Assembly: GCF_000835495.1 (NCBI RefSeq)
Contig: NW_015622545.1
Coordinates: forward strand, 4,108,042-4,172,041
Direction: 5' to 3'
Source of the DNA: Cladophialophora immunda
Lineage: Eukaryota; Ascomycota; Eurotiomycetes; Chaetothyriales; Herpotrichiellaceae
DNA: 64,000 nt
Shown here: positions 9,362 to 20,036 of the stretch, piece after piece
How positions within the stretch are numbered: position 1 is the stretch's first letter
How the letters are laid out: each line of letters opens with the position of its first letter
Notes under the pieces: generated by a model
Databases searched by the model: none
Seen by the model: the letters and a program-made list of their open reading frames with translations, nothing else
Told to the model about the DNA's origin: nothing
Program-made: the position numbers and the translations under genes

Positions 9362-10839
9362 TTCTACCGCTTCGTGTCATCGCTGTGATTACCTAGACAA
9401 GGAGACCATAGGATGAGGATTACCTTTTGACTTGATCGTGTCTTGAACCTCTGAGCTCATTTTGCTTGATCTGAAGACCACCACCAGAGTGTCGAGTGAG
9501 TTTCCTCGGTAGGTTTCTTCTGCAAGACTTCGGGTTACTCACCACCAGTCGAAAAGATAAGGAGGCTCTCTGCACGGTTGGAAGGATAACTTCACCCACG
9601 GTAGGACCTGAAGCAAACTGCGACGATAAAAAATCCCTAAATACTCTCCAGGAAAGATTATCTGCTTTCCCACTTCAAATTGGCGGGAAAGATTGGAAAG
9701 GGCGCACTGCTAACAATCTCAACAGAGTGGAAGGTAGGGTTTGCCCTCCCTAGCTACACGGTTTGTAGGGAGCAGACAGAGCCTTTGGGTGGGACTTGGA
9801 TTAGGCGATTAGGGAGTTGCGAGGCCCGATCCGTCGCCACGGAATCAGCCAGACATAGCGAGTGGTTGGCGTTGTTAGGCTAATCACTGCATTTGTTTGA
9901 TTTTGGTCAAGTCTTGGGCAGTAGAGAATTGATAGTGCTAAACACACTTCCTATATTACTGTCACCTATATAGTATGTATATATATATAATCCCCGAACG
10001 ATTGTCCTTCACCACTCTTATGCAGACTAATCTTCCGCTGCTTTGCTCTTGCGCTAGCCACTATTCAGTCGAATCGCTCCCAGAGATCGGTTCGACTGGC
10101 GCCTGAAGTTCTAGCCAGAACATACAAAGGGAGGGACACATGGCGGCAACGAGCAAAGACCGAAGAGACAGCCAAAACCGGTGGGAGAATCATAGAAATG
10201 GGGCGACTGAAGGGTAGAGAGTCCTGAGATGCAAAGATACCGCGCCTTGCAGGGCTCGTGCTGCATTCTACGGTTGTCGGATGCCAGCCAATGGTTCGCC
10301 TCAAAAGCAGCGTCGGGAGATGCACTCTTCTGGGCTGGCTTCCGCCCGCCCGCCTTGCCCCTAGAGTGATCAAGAGTTGCTGCCTTTACTGCCACCTGCC
10401 GACCGCCTACCACTTACGCCCTGGGCGGCCAATTCTGCCTTGCGCGCTCACGCGTGCGCCGCAGGATAAACACAGGAGAAACACCTCCTCGCTCCTTTCA
10501 CCAGAGCCCACGATCCCAAGAAAGATGGCCCAGCGTCGCCGCCCTTGCGCCCCCTGGCGCTCCAGCTTCGGCTGAGTGTTCAACAAAGCTGCCGTTCGCG
10601 CGATCATCGCTCAAACCGACGCAAGCCCGACTGTCCCCTTCCCACAGATTGCTGCTGCCGACAAGCCTTCCACCGTCTCTGCTCGCTCCCTTCATATCTT
10701 TTCGCGCCGGACCTCGTGATGCCCTGGCCTCTGTACTCGTGAGTGTTGGACGTACGTCCTGTATGGCCAATTTCAGCCAGTGGAATGTTTCCAATCCCTG
10801 ATACAGGTTCTGCTTCGCCGCTCGCCCAGCTAAAGCATC
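9362..10839. other. long intergenic region before the HET gene
   Basis: About 1.5 kb separating the divergent GNAT (-) and HET (+) genes. Frames here have no family resemblance. A TATA-type dinucleotide run lies at 9967-9990; 10400-10800 is GC-rich and pyrimidine-biased, consistent with the HET gene's promoter and leader. Confidence 0.5.
9967..9990. repeat. TA-rich dinucleotide run
   Basis: Short (TA)n-like tract with two interruptions. Simple low-complexity sequence; no function implied. Confidence 0.7.
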
Positions 10840-12969
10840 ATGGCCCCAAAGTCTGGCACAGCAACGTTTTCGTATCCCTCTGCGATCGATGACAAGTCAA
10901 TACGGCTTCTTCGCTTTGTCCATCGGCCGAGAGTTCTCGCCGCCTTCGCATCTAAACGCCCTGAGCTGCTTATCGAGACCTGTCCACTTGACAACCTGCC
11001 ACCGTACCGGGCGTTGTCTTACACATGGGGCCCTCCCGAAAATGCGACGCTTGAATACAAAGAGGCCGATAAATGCCCAATCCTATTGAACGGACAAGAG
11101 TTTCTGGTTTTTCCGAATCTGATGGACGCGCTGAAAAGATTGAGGCGCACCTGGAACTTCAAGAGTGGTCCGCAACATCTGTGGATAGACGCGATATGTA
11201 TCAACCAGGTCGACAAGATTGAAAAGTCCTTCCAGGTAGGAAGATTGGATAAAGTGTACCGTCGCGCCTCCAACACGGTCGTCTGGCTGGGAGAGATAAC
11301 CACGCAGCCCGCGAAGCTAATGATATTGCTTAAAAACATTCCACGAATTCAGGCCCAGCACAGCGCAAAATACGGCATGCCGACCGCCGACTTTCTGAAA
11401 TCTATCGGCTTGCCAAATCTTGACGACGCCGAGAGCTGGCGACCACTGGTTGACTTCTTTCGTCGGACGTGGTTCACCCGACTCTGGATCATTCAAGAGG
11501 TCGCCCTGTCCGCCCGGATCCAGGTCTTCTGGGGCGAGCATTGCATGCCATGGGAGGAGTTGGGTTCGTTGATATCCCACATGATCTCGCAAAGCAACCT
11601 TGCGGCACTTGTCTTTCTTCGATCAGTTGATAGTCACCGTAGAAGTGACGAAAGGTCGGTGGAGCCAATCAGTGCAGCTGGTGCCCTCAATGGCGTTAGA
11701 GAGTCGTATCTGCATTGGGGAAATCTGGACAACACGAACTACACCGTATTGGCGGGAAGAGTCAAAGGACAATGTGGTTGTGCTACCGTCACTCCAGCGA
11801 CGCTACTGATGTTTTTGTGCCTGGCCCATCGCAACGCTGGCGCCCAAGACCCGCGGGACAAGGTTTTTGGCTTTCTCGGAATCGTCAATGAGATTGCCAG
11901 AAAGGAAGGTCTCGGACGTTGTCACATCCAACCAAATTACACCACCACCACACCCGAGGAGCTCTACATCCAAGTAGCCAAAGACGTCCTCGAGGAAACA
12001 GGCAGCGCGGCCATATTTGCTACTTTCCAAGATCCGCCTGGGCGTCGGAAGGGTTCTATGCCGTCCTGGGTGCCGGATTTGCGCATCCAACTCGGTGTGC
12101 CAAGGGTTATGCGTCTTATAGCAATGGGAACCTTCAAAGCGGGAGGGAAAGTATCCCCCGTTGCTCCTAGTGTCCGCATCAATGGCAACTGCGTTCTTCT
12201 GCGCGGCCACCAAGTCAGCCAGATCCGTTCCCTCGTTGCTCTCGCCCCAGAGTTTCTGGACGCGAGCTTAGATCCGTGGGTGGGACGACTAGCCCAGCTA
12301 TGTAGGTCTGGGCGGGTCGCAAAATCCAGCGCTGTTGAAGACTTCTGGCGGACCCTGCTGATGAATACTGTCAAAGCCCTTTACCCGGCAAAATGGCCCT
12401 ATAAAAGGATTGGCGACGATTGGCTCTGTGCCAAGGCTGGCGACCATTTCCGCTGCTACGTCGCCTTTATGGTCTATCGCGGCTGGAGGGAGACAGTCCC
12501 AGAGGAGGCAGATATCTCAGGAATGGACGTATATCTTCGCTCCCTGACCGACTACCATACCCTGGCAGGAGGAGGGACTGGTCATATGCCCGACCTACGA
12601 ACCTTCAACTCTTTCATACAGAGCATGGTTTGCCGCCCCGATTTTGCTGGGTCCGGCTCGGCCACAGCGGTTGAAGGTCACAGGCTGACTGTGAAGAGGT
12701 ATTTCGAGTTCATCCACGAGGTGCAGGCGACCATGGCAGATCGCTCGGTTGTGGTGTCTACGCGGGGACAATTTGCAAATGTGCCAGCTTGGTCACAGAC
12801 AGGCGACCACATTGTTATCGTCCAAGGCTGTCCTTGCCCTCTGATCCTTCGTCCAAGCAAAGATGATCCCTCCAGCTTTACCCTCGTCGGACATGCTTAT
12901 GTCCATGGAATTATGCATGGCGAGGCGATCAATGCCACCACTCGATGGGAGGAATACTGTTTAGTCTAG
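10840..12969 (+). CDS. HET-domain (heterokaryon incompatibility) protein
   Basis: Single exon, 709 aa. The N-terminal HET domain is complete: YRALSYTWGPPEN (about 56-68), the second block LWIDAICINQVDKIEK (about 114-129), the third block RLDKVYRRASNTVVWLGE (about 135-152) and the common continuation WFTRLWIIQEVALS. HET domains act in fungal nonself recognition and programmed cell death after hyphal fusion, and show TIR-like folds. The C-terminal 400 residues are the usual variable half, with PRDKVFGFLGI as a frequent family signature and no repeat domain (NACHT, WD40 or ankyrin) fused. It stands alone in a gene-poor stretch, with no adjacent partner such as a SesB or NLR gene. No disabling mutation is visible. 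Confidence 0.93.
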   Translation: MAPKSGTATFSYPSAIDDKSIRLLRFVHRPRVLAAFASKRPELLIETCPLDNLPPYRALSYTWGPPENATLEYKEADKCPILLNGQEFLVFPNLMDALKRLRRTWNFKSGPQHLWIDAICINQVDKIEKSFQVGRLDKVYRRASNTVVWLGEITTQPAKLMILLKNIPRIQAQHSAKYGMPTADFLKSIGLPNLDDAESWRPLVDFFRRTWFTRLWIIQEVALSARIQVFWGEHCMPWEELGSLISHMISQSNLAALVFLRSVDSHRRSDERSVEPISAAGALNGVRESYLHWGNLDNTNYTVLAGRVKGQCGCATVTPATLLMFLCLAHRNAGAQDPRDKVFGFLGIVNEIARKEGLGRCHIQPNYTTTTPEELYIQVAKDVLEETGSAAIFATFQDPPGRRKGSMPSWVPDLRIQLGVPRVMRLIAMGTFKAGGKVSPVAPSVRINGNCVLLRGHQVSQIRSLVALAPEFLDASLDPWVGRLAQLCRSGRVAKSSAVEDFWRTLLMNTVKALYPAKWPYKRIGDDWLCAKAGDHFRCYVAFMVYRGWRETVPEEADISGMDVYLRSLTDYHTLAGGGTGHMPDLRTFNSFIQSMVCRPDFAGSGSATAVEGHRLTVKRYFEFIHEVQATMADRSVVVSTRGQFANVPAWSQTGDHIVIVQGCPCPLILRPSKDDPSSFTLVGHAYVHGIMHGEAINATTRWEEYCLV

Positions 12970-15290
12970 GCAGTTGCGTTTAACACATCTGATTTCCAGG
13001 ACGTCCTGCTGAAGATTGCCATGAGACGTATTCCCTGCGTCACATGCAATGTACTGAGAATGGGCGAAGTACAAAGCAAGCTGCTGGCATAGGTTCAAGG
13101 GTTAATTACGACGGTCGCCATCACGAATGGACAAGGCTGGACGACGCCATGTGACGTGGTCGCGTCCATCCAGTTCAAACGCAGGCAAGTCTCAGCTAAG
13201 AGAGAAAGTCGGTCACAATCCAAGACCTACATCACCAATGGTTCTCGCAACACCTCTACAAGCCATTGTACAACCCAGGTACAAGAGATACCATGGGAGA
13301 TAGGGGGAGGCTACATTAAGCCAGCTCATCGAAAAGCACGGGCATTACGAACATCCCTTCTCGCAAAGAGCCATCGACGATGCTCTAGAGCTTGCAACAT
13401 GGGAGCGGCGAGAGCAAGGACAAGAATCAACGACCAATTTCCTGCTGTAGAAGGCCATCCTGCCCAGAGCTCAAGTTTCGTCTTTCTGCTTCCAAAGACA
13501 ACCCATGAGGATCTATTCGAACGGAAGAATTCCAGATTGCCGGTCAATGTTCAGTCAAAGGCGGCTCGGTTTGACCGAGTTGCATGTGAGCTCAGAGCAA
13601 CTTTGCTCCTACTGGTTTTGGCAAATCCGGACGGATCTTAATCGGCGCAGTCGGGCAGCCAGGCACGTGGAAATCTAGCAAGGTGCTCGGGTCTGTCTGA
13701 TATTGCTTCAGGCCACAGGAATCGTACCTTCGAGAGTGACGGCATCTGGTATTCCCGTCACCCCCCATTAGTGTTCGTCATTTCCATCGTGTTGTCGTCA
13801 TTGATCAGGTGGATCGAACACTCTGGAGCTGTGAAACTCCTCACAGCAGCCAATTGTGAAGTGGTTGTTTCTTTTGTCCTATGACGTTCATGATATCTTG
13901 TGCCAGATAGCCACTGAGAAACGCGACCACGGGTGTTGTATCTCTGATCCAATCGAAGACGGAGTAACGCATGTATGTACTCAGGGTACGTGAAGAAAAC
14001 AAATCATCTACAAATCCCACAGAATTTGTATGGGGATGGCGGTTCCTCAAGTCTCTCGCAGAGCGGGAATGGCAAACTTGAAATGTGGGTGCTGGAGATT
14101 GTAGTCCCCTACTCTGGTATTTTTCGTCCATTTTACAATTTTATGGCCTTTTAGTATACATTCCTCAAACACTATCACGACCAGAATACCATTACCAAAT
14201 CAAAAATATAGCCTTTTTGCGCGCCAATTGCAAAGAAACTTCGACACCCTCTGGAATAGATTTATTCGGTAGCTTCGTTGGGTGGGTAGAACGAATGGCC
14301 TGTCAATGCTATCATTCTTTCCTCGATGGCGAGCCAGATGCTAGGCCTTGATTGCAGAGTTGCAATGACCGCGTATAATTGATGCTATAATGCTCTAGCC
14401 TTTCCGCTACGAGCAACTACGTGGACTTACGATCACTTCAGGGTTGAAGATCGGCTCAACCGACTACACCGACTACACCGGGCGAAAAGGTAGAGCAGCA
14501 TCAGCCTCACTACCTCCAACACGTTTTTGGTGCCGCGGCCAGTGCATCTGGAGGGCCACAGAGCCTTGCAACGGTCGATTATCGAGATCTGCCAAAATCA
14601 GTGGAATACAACCGCCGTCGCCGTCTGGCCGCCCCAATCTAAATCTGTGCTGTTGATAACGGTGCGGAGCTCACCGGTATATGTATCAAGCATTTTTGCA
14701 TTGAGCATCACCGGTGTAGGTGGATGCATTGCTGTTGTTCACGGTGGGTAGCTCACCGCAGTCCCCAGCACCCACAACGACGAGGGCGCGGCGCGGCGCT
14801 GGGGACTGACTAACGTGGACTATCTGACAAGATTTGCTGGTTTTTGTGACGGTGGAGAAGCTCACCGTATGGTTTAAAACACGCACCAAATCTTCAAGGC
14901 ACGCAACGTCGTTTGCTGAAAAAGGCACAGAATCGTGGGTGGACGGGTTGGACCTCTGGTACTAATGGGCCGGAATGGCCACCGTCGGTTTTACCGGGGA
15001 AGATAGATTCCAACAAAGGAGGGAGTGCTGTTTTTGGGATGGGGCTGAAGCATCCCCAGTAAGGCGTTGTATGTTTGCAGCGTTGAAGGTGACAAGAGTC
15101 GGTTGTAGGACTCCCTGATTCCGGTTCAGTGTTTCGCTGTTGAAGCATCTTGTCGCTCCCCCACTGTCCCTTGTAAAGTGTGACTGTCCGGTTGAAATGG
15201 TTGCACGACGAAACCGCGCGCCCGTCGGGGGTGGAAATTTTGGATCAGGACGACAGAACACCGAAGAATCAGGGAGTAAGACCAGGCATC
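12970..15290. other. gene-poor 2.3 kb region
   Basis: No frame here shows a recognisable domain or convincing coding composition; the longest (13156-13641 +) looks random. The left part is mixed, 13950-14430 is AT-rich, and 14640-14880 holds a threefold repeat described separately. It may be the decayed remains of accessory DNA, but no transposase, reverse transcriptase, terminal repeat or target-site duplication was found. Confidence 0.45.
14647..14870. repeat. three dispersed copies of a ~30-bp unit
   Basis: Three imperfect direct copies share a core of the form ACGGTGnnnAGCTCACCG, preceded by a TGCTG..TT stretch. The cores lie near 14659-14678, 14741-14759 and 14849-14867, spaced about 82 and 108 bp. 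Each core is itself an interrupted inverted repeat (CGGTG...CACCG). A CACCGGTG palindrome sits between copies one and two at about 14709-14716. Origin unknown. Confidence 0.7.
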
Positions 15291-17023
15291 TCAAGGCTTC
15301 GGTTCTTCTTTCTTGAGGCCAGTGATTGTCTCCCTGTGTTCCTTGGAGAGCTTGGTCTTCACAACGAAGAAACTCGCAAGAACCCCCAGAGCGCCTAGAC
15401 ACGTGAACATGATGAACATGTTTCTTATGCTCCAGGCGAACGCTTCCTTGACGGCAAGTTCTTGGGCGGGCGGAAGCGACTTTCCCACCATGACGTTGGC
15501 GCCGGCGTTTCTGCCCGACAGCTCTTCCACGATCGAAGGCGGCAAACCCATTTGTTGCAATGTCGAGCGTCGAAGATCCATACTCTGCTGAAATACAATG
15601 CCGCCTAGAATGACACCCAGCGAGAGCGCCAGGCTTCTAATGAAGGCTTGTGTCGACGTCGCAGTGCCGACGTTGTCTTGGTGGACGCCTTGTTGGATTG
15701 CGATGAGAGGAGGCTCAAACAGCAGGCCCGAACCCACACCCTCGACAATTTCAAACCCAATGATGGTGCCGGTTGAGGTATGTGCGTCCATCAAGATAAA
15801 GAGACCGGTACCCAGAGTCATCAGGATAGTTCCAACCCACATGGACGGCCTGTACTGGCCTGTACGATGTATGATCAGGCCATTGATGACTCCGGTGCCT
15901 GCCGTGGCGACAATCAGTGGCACCAAGAGAACGCCCGACCGAAGAGGCGAGGCTTCTTTGACGCTTTGGAAATATAGGGGTAAGTAATATTCGGCAGCAA
16001 TGAAGACCTAGATCGAGTCTCAGCAGAGGGTTGGACGTATCAGCGGGACATACTTACCATCCCATGAGAGAACGTTACCAGCATCGTGGCAATGTTCCTC
16101 GTGCCGAAAAGGGACAGCGGAATCACCGGGTACTTTGCCAGTTTCTTTTCGCTGTAGATAAAGACAAGGACCATCAATGCGCCGAAGACGATGAGGCAGA
16201 TGACTTTGGCTGAACCCCATGGATACACAGATCCACCCAGGTCAAGCCCCAGCAGCAGCATCACCGTTACACCCAGAATCGATACGCAGCCAAACCAGTC
16301 GATAGCCCTGACGCCATCCAGCACCGGCGTTCGAGGGTTGTGGACGTTGAGAAAGGGCAGCAGAAGCATAAAAGCGGTACCAGCAATGGGCAAGTTGCAG
16401 TAGAAGCACCACCGCCAGCTGACTTTCTGGGCAAAGGCACCGCCCAAGAGAGGGCCTACAGCTCCGCTTAGAGCCCAGATCCCTTCACACAGACCGAGCC
16501 ACAAGCTCCTCTCGCGGACGCTGAAGAGATCGGAAATCCCGACGTTGACCATGCAGATAAGACCACCCCCAGCTGCGCCCTGGATACTGCGGCCCGCAAT
16601 AAGCATCTGCATGTCCACGGCCACCGCACACACCACAGAACTGGCGAAGAAGACCACCACGGCGATGAGGAAGATGGGCTTGCGGCCCCAGATATCGGAT
16701 AGTTTGACCCAGATTGGTGCTGCTGCAGCGTTGGCGATGAGATAGGCACCGCCAATCCAGATGTATCCAGCTGCTGAGTGCAGCTCGGCGGTGATTTTGG
16801 GAACGGCAGTGGCGACAATGGTTGCGTCGAGGGCCGCCACAAACAGCGAGAGGTAGAGAGCGATCAGAATCATGGTGATGCGAAATTTGCTGCGAGGCTG
16901 CACCTGCTCAGCCGGCTCGGGCAGCTCAGAGAGAGGTTCGATAGGTACATGGTCGGTTGACAGAGTTTGCATTCGCTGGGGCGGACCGATGACATCGACC
17001 TGTTGAGCTCCTTTGGTGTCCAT
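15291..17023 (-). CDS. MFS drug:proton antiporter, DHA2 (14-TMS) type
   Basis: Predicted 560-aa membrane transporter from two exons, 17023-16058 and 16007-15291, joined in phase 0 across a 50-nt intron (GTAAGT...CTAG). After a 47-residue hydrophilic N-tail come the DHA2 helix-1 signature LDATIVATAVP (65-75), motif A WVKLSDIWGRKP (105-116), GRSIQGAAGGGL (motif B region) and the helix-5 antiporter-type sequence LCEGIWALSGAVGPLLGGAF. The second exon continues with FIAAEYYLPLYFQSVKEASP and further helices, ending in a Lys/Glu-rich tail. Family members export toxins, azoles or secondary metabolites at the plasma membrane. No biosynthetic cluster is present beside it, so a detoxification role is more likely. 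Its upstream region carries strong palindromes. Confidence 0.93.
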
Positions 17024-17235
17024 CGGAGGTATTGAATCCCCAGCGGGATGTTGTGTTTACTTGGTTCCCAGGAATATAGCCACAACGGAGAAAGGATAAC
17101 GTCAGAAGCCGAAAGGTCGAGAGGGCTATAGAAGGGAGGCAGAAGAGTAGAGAGAGAGAAAAAGTAGGGGGACAATGCGAGTTTATAGAGCCTAAAGGGA
17201 CAAGAGCATAGGAGGGGTTCCGGCTTCTATAAGCA

Positions 17236-17251
17236 CCCTAGGTGCCTAGGG
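17236..17251. promoter_or_regulatory. CCCTAGG inverted repeat upstream of MFS exporter
   Basis: CCCTAGG-TG-CCTAGGG, a 7-bp inverted repeat around a 2-bp centre, about 215 bp before the exporter start; a further CCCT-GCT-AGGG inverted repeat follows at 17254-17264. Candidate binding site for a dimeric regulator; inference only. Confidence 0.4.
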
Positions 17252-17347
17252 AGCCCTGCTAGGGTCGATCCAGCCAAGTCGGTCAAAGGGCGGTGGGCGT
17301 CCAAGTCTAGGAATTACGGAATACCAGGTCGAAAGTCTGGATGGAGC

Positions 17348-17361
17348 GGATCCTAGGATCC
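17348..17361. promoter_or_regulatory. perfect 14-bp palindrome
   Basis: GGATCCTAGGATCC reads identically on both strands. It shares the CCTAGG centre with the element at 17236 and lies about 325 bp upstream of the exporter start. Confidence 0.45.
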
Positions 17362-17874
17362 TATGAGTCGAGCCGAGTCCGCAGGCATTGTACGAGTACG
17401 AGTTGGCCTTTCGTAATCTGAAAACCCTTTTGTGTGCTTGAAGACAAATAAAATCAGGTCATAGATCGTCCCGTTGTGGAGCCCTAGCGTTGCCGCTGCT
17501 TCGCTCATCTCCAAGACGTTGTAATGGTGACCCATAGGAGAGAAGGGTTTCTCTGTATATGTATGTACTGGGTGAAACGAATCGCCATATCCATCGACAT
17601 AGGATCAGGCGTCAGAGAGCCCAGCTTCAATCACTCCATCTGGGAGCTCCGTCATGTGAGAATAGGTAGATTGATCCTACAAATTCTGCGTAGCATAGAG
17701 AAATTCTTGACGGCTCCGGAGACAAACGAAAACAAGATCTCAAGACGATGAACACAGCCTAGAGAACGGGGAGGTAGGTGTACATTAGGACAAATCTCAA
17801 ACGAAGGAAGTATGAGTGTCTCTGCCAGGGCGTGCAACTGTTATGATTGGGAAGAGTATTTTGGAAAGATACTC

Positions 17875-19647
17875 TCACAAACCTCGTCGCTTGATGCCTG
17901 CGGCCTTGAATCTGCTGACTTTGCGCCCGTTCTCCTCCTCCAAAGGGGTTATCTCACCGTCTTCACTATTGCCTAGAAACCCGCCATCTTGGGAGAGTAT
18001 GCGTTTCATCCTATGTTGTTGGTATTCCACCGCGATCTCCCGCTGGTGATCCTCCTCCGAAAACTCATCCGGACCGGGAGCTTTTGGAGCTTTTGCAGAC
18101 GGCCGCTCCACGAGCTGCGGAGAGACGATTGTGGACGGAGGGTGAGGAGAAGAGTCTTTGTCCTTGACTCTTTCTGCTGGAAATGTCATTGGGGGAGCGA
18201 ACTTGGGCGTCAGTGGTAGAGATTCGCGCGCGGCTTTGAACCTTGACTCTTTGGCGGCCTTTGGGGCCGGAGCTGCCGGGACAACAGTAGGCTCTTCCTC
18301 GTCTTGGTCGGTCACTCGCTCGACGACTGAATCTTTGATGGGTCGCAACTTTGAATCTTGAGCGTCTTCGAGGGCCGGTCTGTTAAGTTGAGGATTTGCG
18401 CTAGCAGAGGGCTTTTCGGGAGCAATATCCAATTCTGTAGAGAAAGCCACTTTCTTCTTGCTGGGCTTCTCCTTGATTGATTTATCGACTTCCGCAGACT
18501 TGCTCAAAGCGGTCTTCAACCCCCCCTTCTTCGATTTATCGTGTCTGGCGATAGCTGCCTTCCGGGCTGCTTCGGCCGCTGGCGGTCGTCCGTCATGCCT
18601 GAGTTGCTCAATTGTGGCTTCAATTTCTGGCAGAGGTCCAACATTCTTCAGCCCGAGCTTCTCCTGCAACTCCTCCATCTTCTTCTGATAACCGCGTGGC
18701 AAAGACAGAGCATGTTTGCTCTTACCAGATTCATCTTCTGACTCGTCCTCTTCCAGGTCCTCCTCCAGTTCCATCTCAGAGTCAAACTCCAGGCCATCTT
18801 CATCCTCGTCGTAAGAAAGATCGGATGCATTCTCTTCCAGCTCGAGCTCGGCGACAATAGCTCCGACTTCGTCCAAACCCCGTGAGTATTCAAGCATTTC
18901 TCGGCGTAGCTCAGCCTCAGCTTCCGTGTCATTCGGATTTGTCCGGAAGACCCCTGTCAAGGACTTCACTTCTTGATCTGTAGCGATTCCTGGTGTATTG
19001 CTATGAGCGCTCCTCTCCTCAGCCTCATCTTCCGTTCTATGCGACGCCGGCGACTTTCGATCCACGTGTTTTGCTGGGGGCTCGGTTTTCGTGATTGTGC
19101 CGTTCATCTCCTCCAGATCATGGACGCCAGCCCTCTTCAATACGTCTATTAATTGAGGAGCGTCGGCGCCTGGAGTCTCCACTTTGCTGGATATGACCTG
19201 TCCAGCGTCATCGAGCTCCTCAGTAATTTCGGCTAGAGGTAGGCCAGCCTCGTCTCGATGATCAGGCTCCTCTGCAAGGAGTAGAGCATTCCGCTTCTTT
19301 TCTGCGTCCGAGAGCTGCTTCCTTATTGTCTCAATATTTCGAATGACATAGTCCACACGTTTCGACAGCAAATCCACAAGCTGAGAAGGTTGGCGAGGCC
19401 GGGAATGCTTGTCCCTCAGTAATTCCTGCAACTCGTTTTCATCGATGAGGTCTGGCTTGAAGTCTCTTGCTGCTCTAAGGCAGTCATCGGCGGAGGCATC
19501 TTCAGGAATGCCTAGGTATTCTTCTTTAAGCCCCTCGTAGTCGATCTCAAGCGTCTGCCAGTGTCGCAGTGATTTGCGGAGTTTCGCTATGTTATTCTCG
19601 AGCTCGACCCGCTGCAACTCAACGCGGGCAAGCGCGGAGTCATCCAT
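17875..19647 (-). CDS. URI/Bud27-like prefoldin-family protein (DUF3835)
   Basis: Single exon, 590 aa. The N-terminal 130 residues form a prefoldin-like coiled coil (ARVELQRVELENNIAKLRKS ... LLSKRVDYVIRNIETIRKQL), as in unconventional prefoldin URI/Bud27, which helps assemble RNA polymerases in the cytoplasm through Rpb5. A long acidic central region (ELEEDLEEDESEDES) follows. The C-terminal part has the DUF3835-type motif SRFKAA twice: SRFKAARESLPLTPKFAPP and SRFKAAGIKRRGL at the very end. A Lys-rich KKKVAFS stretch near residue 396-402 resembles a PP1-docking RVxF site, a feature known from human URI; this is inference. It is divergent from TFB3, a subunit of another polymerase II factor. 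Confidence 0.85.
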   Translation of the reverse strand: MDDSALARVELQRVELENNIAKLRKSLRHWQTLEIDYEGLKEEYLGIPEDASADDCLRAARDFKPDLIDENELQELLRDKHSRPRQPSQLVDLLSKRVDYVIRNIETIRKQLSDAEKKRNALLLAEEPDHRDEAGLPLAEITEELDDAGQVISSKVETPGADAPQLIDVLKRAGVHDLEEMNGTITKTEPPAKHVDRKSPASHRTEDEAEERSAHSNTPGIATDQEVKSLTGVFRTNPNDTEAEAELRREMLEYSRGLDEVGAIVAELELEENASDLSYDEDEDGLEFDSEMELEEDLEEDESEDESGKSKHALSLPRGYQKKMEELQEKLGLKNVGPLPEIEATIEQLRHDGRPPAAEAARKAAIARHDKSKKGGLKTALSKSAEVDKSIKEKPSKKKVAFSTELDIAPEKPSASANPQLNRPALEDAQDSKLRPIKDSVVERVTDQDEEEPTVVPAAPAPKAAKESRFKAARESLPLTPKFAPPMTFPAERVKDKDSSPHPPSTIVSPQLVERPSAKAPKAPGPDEFSEEDHQREIAVEYQQHRMKRILSQDGGFLGNSEDGEITPLEEENGRKVSRFKAAGIKRRGL

Positions 19648-20036
19648 GAGATATTCAGGCCGACATACGCTGTAGAGGGCTTTCGAAAGGAGAAGGAAGA
19701 GTGGAAGGGGTGGTGATGTGTGTTTGAGTGGAAAAGTAATGGCAAGAAAGCCTTGCCGCCTGACACCTTCGAAACGCCACCGGGAGAAAATTATTTGTCA
19801 TTACAAACTGATGCCTGTGGCGTTTAATCAATTCACTTCTCCCTCCCACTTCACCTCCTCTCTTAATCTCTCTCCCTCTCTCGCGCTCCTACGGTCTGTC
19901 CTCTCGAGCTGGCATCTTTGTATATTCGAGATGATACGGCTCGCAGTGGCGACGGAGACCTGGTATTATCGACATCGAAACGATTTCTGACCCAGGACGG
20001 GCTGACGACAATCGCCTTTGATGAAGGGAAATCATC
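19648..20036. promoter_or_regulatory. divergent promoter between URI-like gene and TFB3
   Basis: 389 bp. The TFB3-proximal half is pyrimidine-rich (CTCTCTCCCTCTCTCGC). Two short upstream reading frames precede the TFB3 start: 19931-19990 (19 codons) and 20021-20050 (9 codons), the second overlapping the TFB3 ATG out of frame. Confidence 0.45.

Larger units (their letters stand above)
17024..17874. promoter_or_regulatory. upstream region of the MFS exporter
   Basis: About 850 bp between the MFS start and the 3' end of the URI-like gene (both minus strand). Purine-rich (AGAGAGAG) just upstream of the MFS start at 17147-17162, then two palindromic elements at 17236-17251 and 17348-17361. No separate gene seen. 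Confidence 0.5.

Noticed and set aside
13156..13641. 161-codon frame downstream of the HET gene
   Set aside because: Composition looks random (many Arg/Ser/His, no hydrophobic core), and no domain or splice context supports it.
15291..17023. Secondary-metabolite cluster around the MFS exporter
   Set aside because: No synthase, cyclase or pathway regulator lies nearby. The P450 at 58-60 kb is too far away and sits among housekeeping genes.
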